NCBI GenBank assembly: GCA_946886545.1
Contig: CAMPIU010000065.1
Span: forward strand, 1 to 10,164
Length of the DNA: 10,164 nt
From: an uncultured Flavobacteriales bacterium
GTDB lineage: Bacteria; Bacteroidota; Bacteroidia; Flavobacteriales; Crocinitomicaceae
Direction: 5' to 3'
Shown: in pieces, positions 7,472 through 10,164 of the stretch
Position numbering within the stretch: position 1 is the first letter of the stretch
How the letters are laid out: the number at the start of each line of letters is the position of its first letter
Made by a program: the position numbers and the translations under genes
The notes under the pieces: generated by a model
What the model was told of the DNA's origin: nothing
What the model saw: the letters and a program-made list of their open reading frames with translations, nothing else
Databases searched by the model: none

Positions 7472-7492
7472 CTTATTTCTTAATGAATATTC

Positions 7493-7744
7493 TTATAATT
7501 TATTCACAGCAAGTGTCAAACCTGATTTCAAGTTTGCAGCCTTGTTTTTGTGAATGATATTACGCTTTGCCAATTTATCCAACATGGAAGTTACAAGAGG
7601 TAATAAGTCGTTAGCTTCTTTCTTATCTTTCAAAGAACGAAGTTTACGTACTGCGTTACGAGTTGTTTTGTGTTGGTATTTGTTACGCAAACGCTTAACA
7701 TCGTTAGAACGAATTCGTTTTTGTGCTGACTTATGATTTGCCAT
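7493..7744 (-). CDS. rpsT: 30S ribosomal protein S20
   Basis: S20 binds 16S rRNA and helps assemble and stabilise the small ribosomal subunit. The 83-residue product has the family's usual length and strongly basic, helical composition. Its N-terminus [18 protein letters not shown] is diagnostic, followed by the [15 protein letters not shown] helix and a C-terminal [12 protein letters not shown] stretch; the Lys/Ala-rich end in the HKNKA region is conserved in S20. It lies 29 bp behind a tRNA-Glu gene on the same strand without a convincing promoter between them, so co-transcription with the two tRNA genes is likely. An A-rich stretch (caaaaaaa) precedes the ATG instead of a Shine-Dalgarno sequence. 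A strong hairpin terminator follows. Confidence 0.97.
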   Translation of the reverse strand: MANHKSAQKRIRSNDVKRLRNKYQHKTTRNAVRKLRSLKDKKEANDLLPLVTSMLDKLAKRNIIHKNKAANLKSGLTLAVNKL

Positions 7745-7773
7745 TTTTTTGTGTTATTACAAACTAAAATTTG

Positions 7774-7845
7774 CAGCCCATAGGAGAATCGAACTCCTGT
7801 TACCAGGATGAAAACCTGGCGTCCTAACCACTAGACGAATGGGCC
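7774..7845 (-). tRNA. tRNA-Glu (anticodon TTC), copy 1, next to rpsT
   Basis: The minus strand folds into a 72-base cloverleaf. The acceptor stem GGCCCAT/ATGGGCT has a G1-U72 wobble; the anticodon stem CCAGG/CCTGG carries loop TTTTCAT with TTC at 34-36; the T-arm is AGGAG-TTCGATT-CTCCT. The discriminator is G73 and the next bases are CAA, so CCA must be added enzymatically. It reads GAA and GAG. The D-loop/variable-loop Levitt pair is G15-C48. Confidence 0.96.
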
Positions 7846-7879
7846 GTAACCGAATGAAACGGTCTTTCTTTTTTTTATG

Positions 7880-7951
7880 TAGCCCATAGGAGAATCGAAC
7901 TCCTATTTTACGGATGAAAACCGCATGTCCTAACCGTTAGACGAATGGGCC
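7880..7951 (-). tRNA. tRNA-Glu (anticodon TTC), copy 2, promoter-proximal
   Basis: This 72-base cloverleaf has the same acceptor stem and T-arm as its neighbour 34 bases downstream, but a different anticodon stem (TGCGG/CCGTA, one G-U pair), D-loop and variable loop. The anticodon is again TTC. The discriminator is A73 rather than G73, and CCA is not encoded. The Levitt pair is A15-U48 against G15-C48 in the other copy, a compensated change suggesting both fold and function. It begins about 15 bases after the predicted transcription start. Confidence 0.95.
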
Positions 7952-7972
7952 GTTTTTTTGAATTTCGGAGTG

Positions 7973-8002
7973 CAAATATAGCTGGAATTTTCCTATTTGC
8001 AA
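7973..8002 (-). promoter_or_regulatory. Bacteroidota-type promoter of the tRNA-Glu/tRNA-Glu/rpsT unit
   Basis: On the minus strand TTG (8002-8000) and TATATTTG (7980-7973) are separated by 19 bases, matching the TTG...TAnnTTTG consensus. The -7 box is identical to that of fabG. Transcription would begin near 7966, shortly before the first tRNA at 7951. A small inverted repeat, CTATT-TGC-AATAG (7993-8005), covers the -33 box and might affect recognition. The second tRNA and rpsT show no promoter as good, which supports one transcript. Confidence 0.75.
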
Positions 8003-8021
8003 TAGCTACACTCATTTTTTT

Positions 8022-8162
8022 TCAAAAAATATCTTTGTCTTCGGCTTCAAATTTGAAACCCAGTCTTTTACCTGTCGACAATTGACTGTTGGCTTCGATC
8101 TCATGCATTTGAAACACGGTCAATTTTGACACGATTTCATAAGGTGGAGTCAGTAAATCGAA
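8022..8162 (-). other. In-frame coding-like extension behind a TAG stop
   Basis: Directly after the TAG at 8165-8163 the same frame runs on for 46 sense codons to a TGA at 8024-8022. The predicted peptide looks like ordinary protein, starting FDLLTPPYEIVSKLTVFQ and ending GFKFEAEDKDIF, with codon choice like that of the gene before it. The -33 box of the tRNA promoter begins 20 bases beyond the TGA, where an intergenic region would be expected. I infer that this is the original C-terminus of the upstream gene, cut off by a nonsense change, a sequencing error or a read-through stop. Confidence 0.65.
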
Positions 8163-8702
8163 CTACAAAGCATAGGAAAATGAAACATGAATGATGTTTA
8201 TCAGGATGGGGTCTGTCAGTATCGAATTACTTAAATCTCGGAATAAAAAACCTAATTGACCTTTTCCTTCAACCATGAAATGTTCGTCCTTGTTAATGAA
8301 CACACGACCGATCAAATATCCCAGGTCGTTGGAGCGGTTTTTAAGGTAGGATTCCGCCAGGAAATTATAGACATTGATAATCCCGAAATAGCCGCGGGAT
8401 TTGTCCTCTTTTAAGTAATCTGTCTGCCAGGCAGGATGCTCATCCGGTAATTTAAAAACATTTGTATGCATCTGAAAAACAAGCACATCACTACCAATGT
8501 ATACCTGAACCTGGAACTCTCCTTTGTACTCCACATGCAAACGTATACGACTGTCTTCAATCGATGCCCTAAGCGCCCCGATCTCCTCCAAAAGATGCTT
8601 TTTAAAGCGCTCAAAATGATTCTTTGTGTCTTGGAAAATATCCTGTTTCAGTCCTGCTTTTTGAACCAAAACTTCTTGTATAACTTTTCGTGACTGCTCC
8701 AT
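8163..8702 (-). CDS. Unrecognised cytoplasmic protein, probably truncated by an in-frame TAG
   Basis: As read to the first stop, the product has 179 residues. It has no signal peptide or membrane segment. Residues 1-50 look helical (VIQEVLVQKAGLKQDIFQDT, HFERFKKHLLEEIGALRASI). From about 52 the chain is beta-rich (RIRLHVEYKGEFQVQVYIGSDVLVF in pieces), then RGYFGIINVYNFLAESYLKNR and a last part VFINKDEHFMVEGKGQLGFLFRD that looks like a compact single-domain fold. Codon 180 is TAG, yet the frame stays open for 46 further codons of normal-looking sequence; the intact form would have 226 codons. I do not recognise the family. It lies 104 bp downstream of proS on the same strand, with an imperfect hairpin and a 14-bp tandem repeat in between. 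Upstream TATAAATTG is only a near match to a -7 box. It may be a pseudogene or a functional shortened protein. Confidence 0.7.
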   Translation of the reverse strand: MEQSRKVIQEVLVQKAGLKQDIFQDTKNHFERFKKHLLEEIGALRASIEDSRIRLHVEYKGEFQVQVYIGSDVLVFQMHTNVFKLPDEHPAWQTDYLKEDKSRGYFGIINVYNFLAESYLKNRSNDLGYLIGRVFINKDEHFMVEGKGQLGFLFRDLSNSILTDPILINIIHVSFSYAL

Positions 8703-8720
8703 AACTATTTACAATTTATA

Positions 8721-8748
8721 ATTGAAAATGGAGAATTGAAAAGGGAGA
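8721..8748. repeat. Tandem 14-bp direct repeat upstream of the unrecognised gene
   Basis: Units 8721-8734 (attgaaaatggaga) and 8735-8748 (attgaaaagggaga) lie head to tail with one mismatch. The second unit also forms one arm of the inverted repeat at 8736-8779. Short A/G-rich repeats of this attgaaaa type are common between Bacteroidota genes; slippage is a simple explanation. Confidence 0.6.
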
Positions 8749-8779
8749 CTTGTCTAAATTACTAATCCCCCTTTTTCAA
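8736..8779 (-). terminator. Imperfect hairpin after proS, possible terminator
   Basis: On the minus strand TTGAAAAAGGGGGA (8779-8766) can pair with TCTCCCTTTTCAA (8748-8736), with one extra A and one mismatch, around a 17-base loop. It begins 28 bases past the proS stop. The T-run lies in the stem rather than behind it, so this is weaker than the rpsT terminator and might only reduce read-through into the next gene. Confidence 0.4.
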
Positions 8780-8806
8780 CTTTAGAATTTTACATTCTCA
8801 ATTAGT

Positions 8807-10164
8807 TTAATATGCTTTAGCAAATACCACCCGTCCTTTCGATGGAGCTCCAGTCACCATGCATTTACCTGGTTCTGAAGCAATATCGATCGGAATACAG
8901 CGGATCGTTGCTTTTGTTTCTTCTTTGATCTTAGCTTCTGTTTCTTTCGTCCCATCCCAATGAGCCAGGTAGAATCCTCCCGCTTGTTCAAGCTGCGCTT
9001 TAAACTCTTCGTAAGTATCTACTTCATGCATATTATCCAATCTGAACTGCTGAGCTCTCTTAAGCAAGTTATCCTGGATTTCAGAAAGCAAATCAACGAT
9101 CGAAGCACCGATATTATCAATGTTCATAGCGTATTTCTCTTTTGTATCACGACGAGCGATCTCTACTACTCCATTTGCAAGGTCTCTTGGCCCGATTGCA
9201 ATACGAACAGGGACACCTTTTGCTTCGTATTCGGCAAACTTCCATCCCGGACGTTTCTGATCGTCAGAATCATATTTCACTTTCACTTTTAAGTCTTTCA
9301 GTTCAGCAGAAATTTTAGCTACTGCATCATTGATCAATTGAAGCTCTTCATCTGTTCTGTAAATCGGAACAATAACCACTTGAATCGGTGCTAATGCCGG
9401 CGGCACAACCAAGCCCTCATCATCCGAATGAGTCATGATCAATGCACCCATTAAGCGTGTGGAAACACCCCAGGATGTAGCCCAAACATATTCCAGCTTA
9501 CCTTGAGCATCACTATATTTAACCTCGAAAGCCTTCGCGAAATTTTGACCAAGGAAATGAGATGTTCCAGCCTGAAGAGCTTTTCCATCCTGCATCATCG
9601 CTTCGATACAATACGTATCATCCGCACCCGCAAAACGCTCACTCTCAGTCTTGTGACCTTTAATCACCGGCATTGCCATGTATTTCTCTGCAAATTCAGC
9701 ATAAACATCCAGCATTTGTTCCGTTTCCCGCACAGCCTCTTCTTTTGTAGCATGAGCCGTATGTCCTTCCTGCCATAAAAATTCCGATGTACGCAAAAAT
9801 AAGCGGGTTTTCATTTCCCAACGAACCACATTTGCCCATTGGTTGATCAATATTGGCAAATCACGGTAGGATTGAATCCATTTCTTATACGAATTCCAAA
9901 TGATTGTCTCGGAAGTCGGACGAACAATTAATTCCTCTTCCAGCTTCGCATCCGGATCAACAATTACTCCGCCGCCGTTCGGATCGTTCTTCAGACGGTA
10001 ATGAGTTACAACAGCACATTCTTTTGCGAAACCATCTACGTGGGAAGCCTCTTTACTCAAATAGCTTTTGGGGATCAATAAAGGGAAGTACGCGTTTTGA
10101 TGACCTGTTTCTTTGAATTTTGCATCGAGGATATCGCGCATATTCTCCCAAATGGCATAGCCAT
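8807..10164 (-). CDS. proS: Prolyl-tRNA synthetase (archaeal/eukaryotic-like type), N-terminus outside the window
   Basis: ProRS attaches proline to tRNA-Pro with ATP in the cytoplasm. About 451 residues are visible. The frame is open to the right edge with GYAIWEN before the first visible Met (10141), as in full-length enzymes of this type, so that Met is internal and roughly 40 residues are missing. Counting from that Met: [11 protein letters not shown] (16-26), RPTSETI (74-80), motif 2 around [15 protein letters not shown] (117-131), [19 protein letters not shown] (191-209) and motif 3 [21 protein letters not shown] (232-252). The anticodon-binding domain follows, then a C-terminal domain ending in the Tyr typical of this class. 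The editing insertion of E. coli-type ProRS is absent between motifs 2 and 3. Of the four zinc cysteines found in Thermus-type relatives, only two matching positions remain (Cys415, Cys427); the other two are replaced in the [12 protein letters not shown] segment. It is the first gene of the minus-strand series. Confidence 0.96.
   Translation of the reverse strand, partial: GYAIWENMRDILDAKFKETGHQNAYFPLLIPKSYLSKEASHVDGFAKECAVVTHYRLKNDPNGGGVIVDPDAKLEEELIVRPTSETIIWNSYKKWIQSYRDLPILINQWANVVRWEMKTRLFLRTSEFLWQEGHTAHATKEEAVRETEQMLDVYAEFAEKYMAMPVIKGHKTESERFAGADDTYCIEAMMQDGKALQAGTSHFLGQNFAKAFEVKYSDAQGKLEYVWATSWGVSTRLMGALIMTHSDDEGLVVPPALAPIQVVIVPIYRTDEELQLINDAVAKISAELKDLKVKVKYDSDDQKRPGWKFAEYEAKGVPVRIAIGPRDLANGVVEIARRDTKEKYAMNIDNIGASIVDLLSEIQDNLLKRAQQFRLDNMHEVDTYEEFKAQLEQAGGFYLAHWDGTKETEAKIKEETKATIRCIPIDIASEPGKCMVTGAPSKGRVVFAKAY

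Noticed and set aside
8010..8033. A/T-only inverted repeat near the TGA of the interrupted gene, considered as a terminator
   Set aside because: It has only A-T pairs and homopolymer runs and would not form a stable RNA hairpin.
8960..9778. Plus-strand frames opposite proS (8960-9292 and 9503-9778)
   Set aside because: They lie antisense to highly conserved synthetase motifs and have compositions typical of reverse-strand shadows.
1..10164. Mobile element, CRISPR array, toxin-antitoxin or phage genes, including integration at the tRNA-Glu pair
   Set aside because: No transposase or integrase, no regular spacer array and no repeated tRNA 3' end beyond the second complete tRNA were found; the two tRNAs are intact genes, not attachment-site duplicates.

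Overview
The window looks like a chromosomal housekeeping region of a Bacteroidota species, probably Flavobacteriales. A Fluviicola/Crocinitomicaceae-type genome is possible but not proven. The evidence is the gene families (a Bacteroidota putative porin, a prolyl-tRNA synthetase of the archaeal/eukaryotic-like type, a HemB N-terminus typical of the group), two promoters matching the Bacteroidota TTG...TAnnTTTG pattern, A-rich leaders without strong Shine-Dalgarno sequences, and moderately AT-rich DNA. I see no insertion sequence, phage gene, CRISPR array or other sign of recent transfer.

Left part (1-4775). The first 72 bases hold the N-terminus of hemB on the minus strand, running off the left edge. 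A 265-bp divergent intergenic region (73-337) carries a hairpin-forming repeat of the CTTTGCGGT kind. A tightly packed plus-strand trio follows: an outer-membrane lipoprotein with an acidic stretch behind its lipidated Cys (338-1234), a small secreted protein (1245-1667) and a 1026-residue ABC half-transporter (1695-4775). The transporter has a TerB-like N-terminal region, a beta-rich linker, an ABCG-type ATPase, six predicted membrane helices and a roughly 220-residue periplasmic loop. Spacings of 10 and 27 bp imply one operon. It is the least understood unit here and the best candidate for an undescribed envelope system. It ends at a perfect 38-bp palindrome that can terminate transcription from both sides.

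Right part (4840-10164, all minus strand). Reading right to left in the direction of transcription: proS (its first roughly 40 residues lie beyond the window); an unrecognised gene interrupted by an in-frame TAG at codon 180, with a further 46 sense codons before a TGA; a TTG-N19-TATATTTG promoter driving two tRNA-Glu(TTC) genes and rpsT; a strong hairpin plus T-run after rpsT; a putative outer-membrane porin; and fabG with its own TTTG-N18-TATATTTG promoter.

Functional picture: most genes serve translation (proS, tRNA-Glu x2, rpsT), tetrapyrrole synthesis (hemB) and fatty-acid synthesis (fabG). Two envelope elements, the porin and the lipoprotein/secreted protein/ABC operon, sit among them. 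The observations most worth following are the interrupted gene beside proS and the ABC operon.
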